Part shown: in pieces, positions 46,235 to 58,472 of the stretch | Layout: every line of letters begins with the position of its first letter | Numbering within the stretch: the stretch's first letter is position 1 | From: Siphlonurus alternatus | Lineage: Eukaryota > Arthropoda > Insecta > Ephemeroptera > Siphlonuridae | DNA: 64,000 bases | NCBI GenBank assembly: GCA_949825025.1 | Contig: OX463784.1 | Span: 10,299,431-10,363,430 of the forward strand | Reading direction: 5' to 3' | Translations under genes and position numbers: made by a program | Notes under the pieces: model-generated | What the model was told of the DNA's origin: nothing | The model's input: the letters and a program-made list of their open reading frames with translations, nothing else | Database searches by the model: none

Positions 46235-47610
46235 AAAACAATAGTTATTAATGCTTATTTCTTATAATTTTGTTATTATTAAAACCCTATTTTTAATTTT
46301 CTATCATTTATAAAAAAATAATTAGTAATAGTGTTTAATATTGTCAATAATTGTTATAAATAATAAATATTCAGTTGCGCTGTAAGCATGGTAAGCATAA
46401 ATTATTTGCATTAGTGCTGTAACGCCTCTGTAACATATTTACAAGTAATTTTACCAAATAAATAATTAGGTGGATACACAAATTTAATTAATGCTTTTAA
46501 TAATTTTAGTGAAAATAAATGTAGTCAACATTGATACTTCCAATTTACATCTTTGACATTGAGAAAAAAAAAATTCAGTATATTTTTTCTGTGGTTAAAG
46601 TGATAAATTTAGTAAAATAAGTAATACTACTCCTTGAAATGTTTGTAACCACAACATTTATGTCATGAAGCATAGTAATGAAATTTTATTGCATGAAGTT
46701 GAACGATGCATTTACGATCTAAAATCTAGACACTAAAATTTTTCAAAAATGCATTAGTAGTAATTGAAAAATCACAAACTTTTTTTACTATACATAATCT
46801 CAGTTTGTTTACATTTTTAAACATCCCTTCTTGTGGGAAATTAAATCATTATTGACCTCAAAGCAAAAAACTTTAACACATCGGGGCAGCATAAACGTTT
46901 CCCTGCAAAGTTTGTGGTTGGATGTATAATAGTCCAAATGATCTGAGTGTTCCAATGACGTGTATAATGTATTGGAAACACCAAAAACAAAAACAAAAAT
47001 AAGGGTTGTGAATTATTTTCTGATCTTATTGTTAATAAATTATGCTAATGAAAATGTTACAAGAAGCAATATTTAAAGAATTTTTGCATTATTACAATAT
47101 TTTATGTTGTAAATAATTTGTCAGAATTAGCCTTGATAATTATGACACGTCAATGTTAGTCTATTGTACAAAATATGCATAAGAGTTGAAATAATGAGAA
47201 AATATAAACATTGATTGTAGTTCAGATTGGAATCAAAAACTATAACTCTGCATAATTTCTGTTTATAATTTTTACAATATTTTATAGTTTATACATTTGT
47301 TGTTTGATAATGATATATTTAATGTATATTTAATTCATATAATTTTATTAATTTTTGTATATAAAATTTAAATAATTTTTAATTTATAAAAAAATTAACG
47401 TTTTATATTTTATAATTTTTTTAATTTTTAAATTTTGCAGTAATATATAGAAGAAAAAGTATTCAAAATAAAAAGTAATGGTATTCATTGATAGGACTGC
47501 AGTCACATGAATCAACGGCTTCCATCCTCAGTTATTAATACATTATGATATAAATTGTAATATAATGGAAACAAAAACGTTAATTAAAAAATAATTCACT
47601 ATGTGCGGTG
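46235..47610. other. AT-rich sequence, no gene seen
   Basis: No open frame or repeat of note. Confidence 0.6.
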
Positions 47611-47612
47611 AG

Positions 47613-47614
<2 letters not shown>

Positions 47615-47679
<65 letters not shown>
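47615..47679. repeat. (TA)n microsatellite
   Basis: About 65 bp of pure TA. Confidence 0.98.
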
Positions 47680-47681
<2 letters not shown>

Positions 47682-47895
47682 CATGAATCAAGTTACCTGC
47701 AAATTAAGTTTATTCAATAAGGAGTTTTATGACCAAATGCCTAAATGGGAAATCAATAAGATATTTCTAAATTGTATGCAGCACTTCTGTGAGCAGATTG
47801 AGAGGTTAAGTCAACTTACTGCAGAAATTAAGCAATCTCGTCTCTCTCAACATATTGGCATAATATTAAGCGATGAAAGAATTCCGATATGTTAG
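47682..47895 (+). other. Protein-like open frame after (TA)n, unrecognised
   Basis: About 70 codons from ATG 47682 to TAG with protein-like composition (for example KWEINKIFLNCMQHFCEQIE). An AG at about 47721 (TTCAATAAG) could be a splice acceptor. It may be an exon or transposase remnant, or chance. No family recognised. Confidence 0.2.
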
Positions 47896-48135
47896 ACAAG
47901 CCAGCCAGCTCTTCACATACTACATATGCCATTAAAATACAGATGTAAAATTAAAATATGCATTAAGCACAACCAAAACACAGTGAAAATAAAAAGAACA
48001 AAGAAAGACAAGCTAAATATATTAACTGAAAATTTTATGGACTTTGATGCAGTGTTCCCGATAAATATTTTTTTTTTTTAAAGAATTACAATTTTGGTTT
48101 AAGAACAGTGAAAGGTATAATCTAAGTTATTTTAA

Positions 48136-48256
48136 TGGTGCGATTCACGAAGAAAATTATCTAGGTTTCTTACTTTACAAATTTAGGCAGGCGCTAATTG
48201 CGGTTGGTGAAAAAGCTCGATAATTTTCTGGATAACCCTTTCGTAAATCGCCCGCA
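48136..48256. mobile_element. MITE with TGGTGCGATTCACGAAG ends, TTAA-flanked
   Basis: The left end TGGTGCGATTCACGAAG faces CGTAAATCGCCCGCA, flanked by TTAA at 48132-48135 and 48257-48260. Same terminal motif as 36653-36807. Confidence 0.75.
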
Positions 48257-48260
48257 TTAA

Positions 48261-48653
48261 ATATTATTAATCGATCGTTAATAATCAATACTGATTAATT
48301 TAGCTAATAAAACCATGTAAATTTTCAACGACTAACGAGGTCACCAGATAATCACTCATACTTATAATATTATATATATATTTTTCCTTCCGTATAATCT
48401 CTATGCTAAAAATATTGTATGAATTTATGTCAACGCTGAAAATATCTTTCTACAAAACATATTTCTCAGATATGGAAAACATACATCAACTTTTTTTTTG
48501 TTAGCAAACTTTTTAACTTCTTTAGAACTGGTGCGAAATGTTTCACTTTATTTTGTTATAGTGCGATAAAGATTGGAGTTAAAAAACTTCACCCTTTTTG
48601 CAATGTAGCTAATATTTCAATAAAATATTTTGAATATTGTAACAAAAAATTAT
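48261..48653. other. AT-rich sequence, no gene seen
   Basis: No open frame or repeat of note. Confidence 0.6.
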
Positions 48654-48833
48654 GACACCACGAACGTTACTCCTGCTTTGTTTGTAACGCAATCTGGTGA
48701 ACCAAAACTCTTTTGATACGGTTAAACGATAGACCGAGCGCTCTTCGAATCTTACCTCACCCAAAATTCCAAATATATGCATCGCTCTATTAGAGCTGCA
48801 TCTCTAATAAGTGAGGAAGGAGTTAAATTCGTA
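48654..48833. mobile_element. TGGACACCACGAACTT MITE, right-truncated
   Basis: GACACCACGAACGTTACTCC, then CTGCTTTGTTTG, GGTGAACCAAAACTCTTTTG and TTAGAGCTGCATCTCTAATA follow the order of 17192-17402; the right terminus is lost. Confidence 0.7.
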
Positions 48834-48887
48834 TTTTGTAGAAGCGTACGTCATATGCAATATATGAATCCATTATTTAAATATGAT

Positions 48888-49195
48888 TACTTAATCAGGT
48901 CAGATTCTGGTCTCGTCATATCACCAAAGTCAAGCAAACTAGAGCGTGGCTGGTAGCTGGATAGGTGCCCATTTTGATGAAAAATAAAGTTTCTCCTACC
49001 CAGGAGTAAATAATTACACATTTCTATCATAGAATTCCCTTGGCTTTGAACCATTGTACTTCTGGTTAATGAGGGAGTTGTATACTGCATGTCCATCTTG
49101 ACTGACGTTTCCAAGTTTCCCTCAGTCACAGTTAAATATCAGGATGAACTGCATGACCATCAATACCTCGTTCCTAATTAGCCCGCAAAATGCAT
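48888..49195 (+). mobile_element. 5S-derived SINE
   Basis: The head at 48909-48970 reads GGTCTCGTCATATCACCAAA, TCAAGCAAACTAGAGCGTGG, TGGTAGCTGGATAGGTGCCC: the 5S-like A-box and C-box region. The body includes CCCTTGGCTTTGAACCATTG, TTCTGGTTAATGAG and TTTCCCTCAGTCACAG, matching 58085-58438. No long A tail is left. Confidence 0.78.
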
Positions 49196-49236
49196 TAATT
49201 AAAATGGAAATTTTTCGACCCTCTGTTTCATACATA

Positions 49237-49456
49237 CAGTAAAATTAAATTAATATTCCCTCCGGAAGTTGCAGAAAGTGTAAAGTTTGTGTCTCTTCTG
49301 TTTGTAAATTTTGAAATTTGAAATTTTGTAGAAAGTTTTGCAGTATACAATTTTACCCATGTGTGAAATTGCATCGCTGAAACACGAATAGAAAGACCAG
49401 AAACCGTTATACACTTCCGGCTACTTCCGGAGGGAATATTGTATAAATTTGACCGA
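49237..49456. mobile_element. CAGTCAAATT-end MITE (copy 4)
   Basis: CTCCGGAAGTTGCAGAAAGT at the left and CACTTCCGGCTACTTCCGGA at the right; the right terminus is followed by TA. A half-copy of a divergent member (CTGGCTACTTCCGGTGGTAA) adjoins at about 49465-49530. Confidence 0.8.
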
Positions 49457-49539
49457 TAGTTCAGTCAAAATCCTTCCAATTCTGGCTACTTCCGGTGGTA
49501 ACCTTACATTTGTTAAACTGCATATAGTTCCAAAAGACT

Positions 49540-51015
49540 GCAGCTTTGAAGTCTTTAAGCTCATAAATGTTGAAGTATTTTTTTATTTACAACTAATATC
49601 CTAATTTTATCGCTCGGACATAAAACTTGGACCACACGAAGCTTGGCTGGTCACCACCAGCTTGGCACAACTGTCGCACACCTGTCCCAACTTGGCTCCA
49701 CTTGGCTCCAAGATACGAGCAGCTGAAATCACGGGGGACCTCTTACCACCTGGTCAGGTGCGTGACCTTATCTGCAGCAATATTGTTTATATTTTAAATC
49801 TGATTATTTGCAAATAGAAAAAAAGCTCTTTCATGGATCCATTTTATAAGAATTAATTTCTCAAAAAGTTAAGAAAATTTCATAATATTTAAATTACTAT
49901 AAAGCTAAAATTTATGGTACCTCAACACCTTTCAAAATGGTTTTCTTAGGCGGTAACTCACCATCTAACAGAATCACTTTTCACTTAATCAGATAGGAAA
50001 AAGTCCTTTGATTTTAATAAAAATGTAAAAACTGTTAATGATCCTGAAAAAAAAAAAAAAAAAACTGATTTAGAAAATTTTAGAGCAGCGTTTAAATCGT
50101 GTATCTGGAATATAAAAAGCGTAATTTTTATTAATTAATGTTTACAATCTGCTAGAACCAATTCAAAAGTCATCAATTTTTATGCCACTAATGACATGAC
50201 AATATTAATGTTAATGGGTGAATGAACACTTTTCGGTGAATGGACTGCTCAGCAATCTTTTTTATTTGCCCCATGGGCATTTATTTGTAAATTCAATTTT
50301 GACTATAATATATATTTGTTATATTATTGTATTGTGCCCATGAAAGAGATAATAAAATAAAATAAATATTGTTACTAATATGAACATTGTTGATTATGTG
50401 ATACAGGAACTTCCGGTCTTCTAATAGTCTCCTTAGTAATATTTTTTTTTATCATGCACAGACTCATAAAAATAAATGTAAACAATTTTAGAAAGCTAAC
50501 AGTAAACAAACAAGCTATTTCTGGAATTAGAAATTATGGAAAAAAAATGTTTATAAAATTTAATGTGTTGAGTGCTTAAAGAAATGTATAAAACTTCATG
50601 ATCAATCATTACTTTCTAAATTCAACTACTGCAAAAGCAAATTAATTCTAAAACTTATTTACTGTTAAATAATTTTTTTTATTTCATTTCTCCTATATTT
50701 TAAGAGAAGAGTCCAAGTTATCCATGTAAGACAGCATTTGTCTATATAATAATCATTATCAGTTTTTTTAATATGAAGTTTCAAAAGTTCAAAAACCAAC
50801 AAAGGATATTCAATTTTAAACTCGAATAAAGCGGAATGACAACTTCAGTGTTCTCGCGTATTATTTGCGATAAAGAAAAGCAATTAGAGATTTGTTTTAA
50901 ACTGAGTAAAAACATTAATTTACGTACGTTGTATAATCCAAACTTTATACCCGCGTTCAAATCAGGAATAACTCATGATAGTCAAGTTTGATTTTATATA
51001 AAATTTTAATTCATA
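49540..51015. other. No gene seen
   Basis: A GC-richer block at 49620-49765 contains repeated TTGGCTCCA/CTTGGCT words and is unrecognised. The rest is AT-rich. An A run at 50048-50063. Confidence 0.45.
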
Positions 51016-51019
51016 TTAA

Positions 51020-51367
51020 GGGTAAGGTAACGCCACCAATGTTAAAAAAAATCCCTCTCACAAAAATTCTGAAAAAAATTTAAAATGTTCTCCTCTACAC
51101 CCCCTATCATTAGCTAAAATATCAGGTATACAAATACGATCTAGTTTTTGAGTTATGAATTTTTAAAGTTGACCAATTTAACATGGGAGTTTCATTTCTC
51201 CATGTTAAAGTAGTCAACTTTAAAAATTTATAACTCAAAAACTAGATCGTATTTGTATACCTGATATTTTAGGCACTGATAAGGGGTATAGAGGAGAACA
51301 TATTTAATTTTTTTCAGAATTTTTGTGAGAGGGATTTTTTTTTAACATTGGTGGCGTTACCTTACCC
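51020..51367. mobile_element. 350-bp palindromic MITE flanked by TTAA (copy 2)
   Basis: Nearly identical to 19490-19839 over the whole length, with the same TTAA flanks (51016-51019 and 51368-51371). Differences are a few substitutions and short T-run indels. Confidence 0.93.
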
Positions 51368-51374
51368 TTAAAAA

Positions 51375-52960
51375 TATTTCATAATAATTATTATAATTTT
51401 TTTTAATGTACTAACAATTTTTTTTTTGGTATTTCCTGATACATAACGATATAACTATAACAAATATAAAAAGGATATATGTTTACAAATGAATCCATTA
51501 CCTGTAATATTTTTTAACAGAAGAATAAACACTAATACATTGACGATAACATAATCTTTACAGTGTTCTTTGTTATCATGTTAAAGCCGTAAACCATGTC
51601 GTGTTATCCTTTACTAGTAAGGTTCAGGATCTCCATACCTAATGTAATAAAGCACAAACTGCTGCACAGACCCCAAGGAAATCTTAGAAGCCGACATGCA
51701 TTATTCATCCGGAAAAACACTTTAAATTAAACCAACACACTTTAAAGTACTAGTAAACCCGGATTAACATGTATTTTTCTTTTAATGACAGTCTATAGCA
51801 AGGCCCAATTTTAGGTTTAAAACATGTGTCACACTTCATTGGTAATTTTAATTATTTTTTAAAAGTACGAGGGTCTGACGACAATGGGCCACAAGGCTCC
51901 TCTCTAGCTTGAATACGATGTGTGAGACCCAATGCAATATATCAGTTTCTTTTGACCGAGGGGTGTCAGCGTGGTCACGGTTGATCATGCCATGTCAACA
52001 ACACGAAGAGGACACATTGAGAAGGCAATTACTATTATTTTTCTTAGTTGTAAATTTTTTTCAAGGAGTTGAACAATAAGGGTAACCCTCCCTGCGGCAC
52101 GCCATCCATGTGTGGGTCATGTGGGAGGAGGGTAGGTTTGTAAGGAGACAATTGTCGCACCCTCGCCCGCCGGGGAGTCGAAGGCAGAAAAAAAAAGAGA
52201 AAGTCTTCCGACAATTTCAGTGATTTTATATCGTCAGATTAAATTATTTTTCCTGATCTTCACAAGCATCGCAGAAAAAAGACACTCCGCAGGTTCATTT
52301 ATGGAATATAAATTCATTTGCTTAAAAAGTGTCAACTCTGTGGCAGAGTAAACAAACCTTATATTTGCTAGCAAAGTGAGCAAATCGGCAAATGCTTTGA
52401 CTTTTCTTTCATATTTTGACCCAGCCGCTTCTCTCTGTGGCCTGATGTCGTCACTGAATAGCCGACGTTACAAGCTGTTTGTATGGGAACTTTAGGGTGG
52501 ATGTTGTTTTTTTGTACCCAGTATTTTTTAAATACCTATGATACATGATATATATTAAAGACAAGGCCGGGGCTTACTAATCCTTTAAAGATACATGGCT
52601 ACATAGCTCTTAATTTTTTTTTTTTTAAGATTAGCTCTAATTTTATCTTATTTAGCAGCAGTCTGTAATTAGTTATAAAAAAAAATTAGTTCACATTTTT
52701 TTACGTTGAAGTAGCTACAATTACATCAATTTAAACCCTACCCTAATGCTTAAAATGTAATACAGTTTGCTTTGGGTATATTTTGTATTGAATAAGGGAC
52801 TTAATAAATAGATATATCTCTATTATAAGAAAAAAAAACAATGCGTCATATTAGGTTAAAGTAGGAAAGCACAACATGGACGTTGATGTTATTTCTGATT
52901 AATTTATTTTTAACGACGCTGTAGCGTCATGCTCCAAGATCAAAACTGACTTTTCACTAG
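51375..52960. other. No gene seen
   Basis: GC-richer patches at 51870-52000 and 52085-52195 have no recognisable motif. The second ends in CGCCCGCCGGGGAGTCGAAG and an A run, and might be a SINE piece, but no A box is found. Confidence 0.45.
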
Positions 52961-52962
52961 GA

Positions 52963-53841
<879 letters not shown>

Positions 53842-53961
53842 TGTACAGTCATCGCCTCGGAAAATGTCCCTTGTTGATTATCATGTCCAGTAAGAATAAC
53901 ACAGGGCATGGTGATTAATTAGTCGGTAAATGAGAAATTTTCCAAGGTGACGAGTGTACAT
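53842..53961. mobile_element. Short MITE related to 29156-29261
   Basis: TGTACAGTCATCGCCTCGGA at the left faces TTTTCCAAGGTGACGAGTGT at the right; shared GAGAAATTTTCC and TGATTAATTAG/TGATTAATAA segments. Confidence 0.7.
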
Positions 53962-53964
53962 TAA

Positions 53965-54900
53965 GTAAAAATTCCTTTTCTGTGTATATTTAATCACAAG
54001 ATATGTAAATTATTTAAGAACTTATTTTGATCTAAATAACATGTGGTAAATAAAGAAGGTAAATATATTTTTATATAATGTAACCAGGTATATAAAATAC
54101 AGAAAATATGAAAAAAAACAGCAGTAAAGTTAAATTTGTTTCTTATATAAAAAAATTACTTCCAACTTAAATATTTTTGGTCTACCATACATATTTCTTA
54201 GCAGTGTGTGCAGCCTTTATTCAATTATATAATATTTCAAAATTATAAACATGATAAAGAAAACTAATTTCACTAAAAATATTAGAACTGTCTAATTAAT
54301 TTTCATTAATACTTTTCATCTAGAAATAATTCAGGAAACAGATGAAAATGAGCAGTTTTAATGAAGAAAAGAAGTCTTGCTACCCCGAAAGAGTTACCCA
54401 CCACATCCCTAAAGACTGAATGAAAGAAGATGTGCTAGCTGCTATGAGTTAAAAGACATTAATTTTAATTATTACGAAAATAGTAAGGTAGTGTTTCTCT
54501 CACAAAATATCAATCGCAATATCAAGACAGTGAAGGTTAAATATAGGTAGACAAAATAAGCAATTATGTTTGTAACTCTTGACGACAGTCTTATAATTGT
54601 ATATCGGTAATTATAATTATGTTGTCGCTTGAGAGACAAAGTTTGTTGTTAAATACATGATAATAGATTTTATATTAAATATAAAGCTTTTGCGAGGTTG
54701 TTCATATATAGCGCATAATGTAAAATTTTGAAGAGCTAGCGGAATTATTATCAGAATAATTGTTTTTATTTTTCTATATTTTTTGTTCTAATTCATGAAT
54801 AAAAGAAACTCTCAAAATAGCGTTGACAACTACATTCTTCTTCTTTTCTCCCTTTAAATTGTATTAAAATAAATATTAAATTTAAATTATTTGTTACTAT
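53965..54900. other. AT-rich sequence, no gene seen
   Basis: No open frame or repeat of note. Confidence 0.6.
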
Positions 54901-54902
54901 AT

Positions 54903-55133
54903 ATGTGGTTCTCCTGGCTTTGGACTATTGCACTTCCGTTTGATTGATAAAAACTGTAGCGTCCATTCTAGCTGAGGTTTCCATATTTCCCTCATTCACA
55001 GAAAAATGATGGGATGAATTGGCTGTGTCCGTTGTTCGTTTCCATTGAGCTCGCGAAACGTTAGTTAGGGTTTCTGAAGGGTTTGGAGTTTTAAACTTAG
55101 TGAGTAATTAATAAGCAAAAAAAAAAAAAAAAA
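54903..55133 (+). mobile_element. 5'-truncated 5S SINE with poly-A tail
   Basis: Begins at TGGTTCTCCTGGCTTTGGAC, continues TTGCACTTCCG, TGTAGCGTCCATTCTAGCTG, GAGCTCGCGAAACGTTAG and GGGTTTGGAGTTTTA, and ends in 17 A at 55117-55133. The 5S head is missing. Confidence 0.85.
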
Positions 55134-55440
55134 GGAAAATGAAACAAAGTTACAATACGAGAGAGCTAAGGCTTTAATGCGCTAAAATGATTTTTATGAA
55201 AGAACACGTAATAGGAAGGTTTGCGTCGATCATGGAAATACATTAACGTCTATAATATGTATCAACTGTACATAAACACTTCCAAGTTTTTATGCTTATT
55301 ACATGAGAAGTTTTCAAACAAAATGTCAAAACATTTCTGTGTATCTTTTAGTTTCAAACAAGCAAAGGAGTAAGAAATATACAAACAGCTTGAAACTTGA
55401 AACGATTTGTTTTAAGTTCTCTATTTATTTATTTTTTTCA

Positions 55441-55857
55441 GGGCTCGGTTCCGCGAACGTTTTTCGCGGATCCGGGATCCGGGATCCAGATCCGCGAACG
55501 TTTTTCGCGGAACCAGGATCCCGGATCCAAGCTCTCGGATCTTTTACGCGGAACCGGGATCCGGGATCCAGATCCGCGAACGTTTTTCGTGAAACCTGGA
55601 TCCCGGATCAATGTGCCAGGGAATCTATCGCGGAACCAGGATCCCGGATCCGAGCTCTCGGATCTTTTACGCGGAACCGAGATCCGGGATCCAGATCCGC
55701 GAACGTTTTTCGTGGAACCTGGATCCCGGATCAATGTGCCAGGGAGTCTATCGCGGAACCAGGATCCCGGATCCGAGCTCTCGGATCTTTTACGCGGAAC
55801 CGGGATCCGGGATCCAGATCCGCGAACGGTTTTCGCGGAACCTAGATCCGGGATCCA
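55441..55857. repeat. Left subterminal repeat array of the hAT element
   Basis: Units with repeated GGATCC palindromes, GATCCGCGAACGTTTTTCGC and CGGATCTTTTACGCGGAACC; one about 123-bp higher-order unit (from GGATCAATGTGCCAGGGA) is repeated twice. The right array at 56290-56685 is the counterpart, with CCATGGAGCGGGAAGTTTAT units. Confidence 0.9.
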
Positions 55858-55924
55858 TTTCTTGAATTATATTATTAAAAATAAAAAGTTATGTTTTTAT
55901 CAACGACCTATGATATGTTCCATT

Positions 55925-56285
55925 CATGTTTGAAGTTTAAACAATTTTGTAAGGAAAGAGAGCAAGAACATCCGGAATTAAAGTAAACTGAAAGTGAATG
56001 GACGTCAGTATGTGAAATTGTCACAGCACTGCACCCAGCTAAGATAGCAACAGATAGACTACAAGCTGAACAACTTAGTATCGGTGACACTTACCGCATA
56101 TGGTATACCTGTGAACTAGCTACAAGTAAAATAGATCATCCCCTAGCGCAAGAGCTACACCAACAAATGAAAAATCGGGCACCAACCATATTTAACAATA
56201 AGGTCATTTGTGCTGGTTTGTATTTAGACCCGAGGTTTCAGTGCGTCCTTACGCCCGAGCAATCAACACTTGCCACCAATCATTT
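55925..56285 (+). pseudogene. hAT transposase fragment
   Basis: A continuous frame of about 120 codons with one in-frame TAA at 55984-55986. After it come EWTSVCEIVTALHPAKIATD, then LQAEQLSIGDTYRIWYTCEL and LYLDPRF (56218-56238). The W...LxP...AT..LQxE order followed by LDPRF matches the central-to-C-terminal part of hAT transposases, where LDPRF(K) is a conserved landmark. The N-terminal zinc finger, most of the catalytic core and the C-terminal dimerisation region are absent, so it cannot be active. Confidence 0.8.
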
Positions 56286-56289
56286 GTGT

Positions 56290-56685
56290 CCAGATCCTCG
56301 AACGTTTTTCGCGGAACCTGGATCCGGGATCCATGGAGCGGGAAGTTCATCGCGGAACCGGGATCCGGGATCCAGATCCTCGTACGTTTTTCGCGGAACC
56401 TGAATCCGCGATCCATGGAGCGGGAAGTTTATCGCGGAACCAGGATCCGGGATCCAGATCCTCGTACGTTTTTCGCGGAACCTGGATCCGCGATCCATGG
56501 AGCGGGAAGTTTATCGCGGAACAATGATCCGGGATCCAGATCCTCGAACGTTTTTCTCGGAACCTGGATCCGGGATCCAGATCCTTGAACGTTTTTCGCG
56601 GAACCTGGATCCCGGATCCAGATCCTCGATTGTTTTCCGCGGATCTTTCGCGGATCTGGATCCGTGAACGTTCTCGGAACCGAGC
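56290..56685. repeat. Right subterminal repeat array of the hAT element
   Basis: Tandem units of about 100 bp: GATCCTCGTACGTTTTTCGC, GGAACCTGGATCCGCGATCC and ATGGAGCGGGAAGTTTATCG, repeated three times, ending in the inverted terminus. Confidence 0.88.
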
Positions 56686-56689
56686 CCTG

Positions 56690-57089
56690 AATTTTTTTTA
56701 CTAAGTTTTAAGAGGTACTTGACTATTAAGTTCGTATTAAAAAAAAAAAAAATCCACTAAAATCTTAATAGTCAATTTGGCAACTTATCAAATGACTTTT
56801 TACACTTCCATGTCATAAATAAAATATTTTCTATTAAAATTATTTTACAATCTTTTTTAATGAATGATTATAATTTATTAACAAATGTTAACATTTAAAA
56901 TGAAAGCTTCAATGGACCATTTTTACAGTGATATTATTATTATTATTTATTATTTTTATCCATTATTTTATCACTGTAACGCTTCCATTCGTGTCCAAAA
57001 TAAATTAGTCAATTGGGCCTCTTCGCTCTTCGTAAATCGTACTGAACTGTGTAGGGTTTGTGTACAATATTTCCTTATATATAGAGAGC
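56690..57089. other. AT-rich sequence, no gene seen
   Basis: No open frame of note. Confidence 0.55.
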
Positions 57090-57446
57090 TGATTTCTGTT
57101 TATGTTTACGTGAGGCGGGAGAGGGGTAGTCCCTATACCTGCTCAAGCGAAGGGGGCGCAGGAGGGAGAAGAGAAAGTATCGGCAGGCCAGATTGTACAG
57201 TGAGCATAGGCAAAATGAAAAAAAAAAATATATAAATAAATCATAAAAAATACTTTTAACATTTTTTTGGCAGTGATATTTTTTTTTAATGAGTTCTTTT
57301 ATATTACTGTTAAAGTAATATTAAAGTATTTAAACTTGATTTATTTTATTAAGTTACGTAAAAAATAATTATTATTCACTTATGCTTATAATTATGCTAG
57401 TCCTTGTATTCTGGCCCTCCTCGCATGACGTCAGCGCAATCTCTTC
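57090..57446. repeat. ~340-bp dispersed repeat, copy 2
   Basis: Co-linear with 26298-26640; differences are scattered substitutions and A/T-run indels. Contains TGACGTCA at 57426, as the other copy does at 26618. Confidence 0.75.
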
Positions 57447-57491
57447 TTATATACCTGGGCATCAGGTCGATCGAGTGCAGAACATGTACAA

Positions 57492-57822
57492 CTCTGGACA
57501 CCACGAACTTAAATCTTGCCTCACTTGATAGAGTTACAGTTCTAATGTACATATACTGACAGTTGCCTAGTTTCAAAACCAGCAATATGTATTTTCAACT
57601 AAGATCATAATCCCATCTTTTTACAAAGAAAATGACCCTTACTTAAAATGCATATTGCCGGTTTTGAAACTAAGCAACTCCGGGCAGAGAGATGCAGGTT
57701 TTTTAATAAGAAGAGCACCCAATCTACCCAAAACAAAATAGTTTTTTTACCACGTCTCTATAGACTGCGTGGTAACGTCTGCAAACAAAGTAAAAGAAAA
57801 GTTCGTGCTGCCCAGAGGTGTA
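57492..57822. mobile_element. TGGACACCACGAACTT MITE with internal inverted repeat
   Basis: CTGGACACCACGAACTTAAA at the left, AAAAGTTCGTGCTGCCCAG at the right. Inside, TTGCCTAGTTTCAAAACCAG (57564) is mirrored by CCGGTTTTGAAACTAAGCAA (57658), suggesting a second inverted insertion or an extended foldback. The right part shares TAGACTGCGTGGTAACGTCT with 27016-27198. Confidence 0.7.
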
Positions 57823-58084
57823 CACTGGGGGGTTTACAAAGTTAAGCCATTCAGAGTTTAAGGTTGACCCAAGTGTTTACCAAAAAAAAAAAAAAAAAAA
57901 ATGTACGTGTTTTCCATGTAGGTTAAAATATAGGACTTCGCTACAAAACAAGACCTTATGTATAAGGCTTACATATTTTGAGTCGAAACCTCGTGGTTCT
58001 GAGACAATGAATTTTTAATTAAATTTATCATGATTAGACATCTTCTATTTACTAATTACATTTACTAATTAGTTGTATCATGAA

Positions 58085-58438
58085 TTACATACTACTTTGA
58101 AACCCCGAACCTTCCGAAACCGTAACTTGAGCGTTTCGCGGGCTCTTCTGGAACGGGGGCGGCCATGGCCTTGCAAATCCATCCCGGCATTTGCCTGCGG
58201 CTGAGGGAAACGTGAAAACCTCAGCCAGGATGGACGCTACAGCTTTTGTTAATGAACCGGAAGTGCAATGGTCCAAAGCCAGGGGAACCACATCGTGGAA
58301 AAGCGCAACGTTTTACCCCTGGGTGACAAACGTGTTTTTTGTTGAAAATGGTCACCCATCCAACTACTAACCACGCACGGCGTTGCTTGACTTCAGTGAT
58401 CTGACGAGACCCGGTCAAGCGCACTGCGCCACACCTCC
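58085..58438 (-). mobile_element. 5S-rRNA-derived SINE, best-preserved copy
   Basis: The minus-strand head at 58350-58412 shows CTCGTCAGATCACTGAAGTC, AAGCAACGCC and GGTTAGTAGTTGGATGGGTG, the 5S A-box and C-box region. The outermost GGAGGTGTGGCGCAGTGCGC adds a tRNA-like start. The body is GC-rich (TGGTTCCCCTGGCTTTGGAC, TGCACTTCCGGTTCATTAAC, TAGCGTCCATCCTGGCTGAG). The 3' end near 58085 has no long A run but a TTACTAATTA duplication beyond it. The closest relative is 20148-20570. Confidence 0.87.
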
Positions 58439-58472
58439 CACTATGTAACATTGAATTATAATACTTATGTAA

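Larger units (their letters stand above)
55439..56689. mobile_element. Degenerate hAT transposon with GC-rich subterminal repeat arrays
   Basis: The termini CAGGGCTCGGTTCCGCGAAC and GAACGTTCTCGGAACCGAGCCCTG are inverted; CAGGG...CCCTG is typical of hAT elements. The 8-bp flanks ATTTTTTT and AATTTTTT differ by one base. Inside each end lie tandem units built of CGCGGAACC, GGATCCGGGATCCAGATCC and GAACGTTTTTCGCGGAACC (55441-55857 and 56290-56685). The middle (55925-56285) is a transposase remnant. The many long frames on both strands across the arrays are repeat artefacts. Confidence 0.9.

Noticed and set aside
55303..56588. Several 80-180-codon frames with repeated NRDPGSR-like peptides
   Set aside because: They are translations of the hAT subterminal GGATCC arrays in different frames and strands, not genes.
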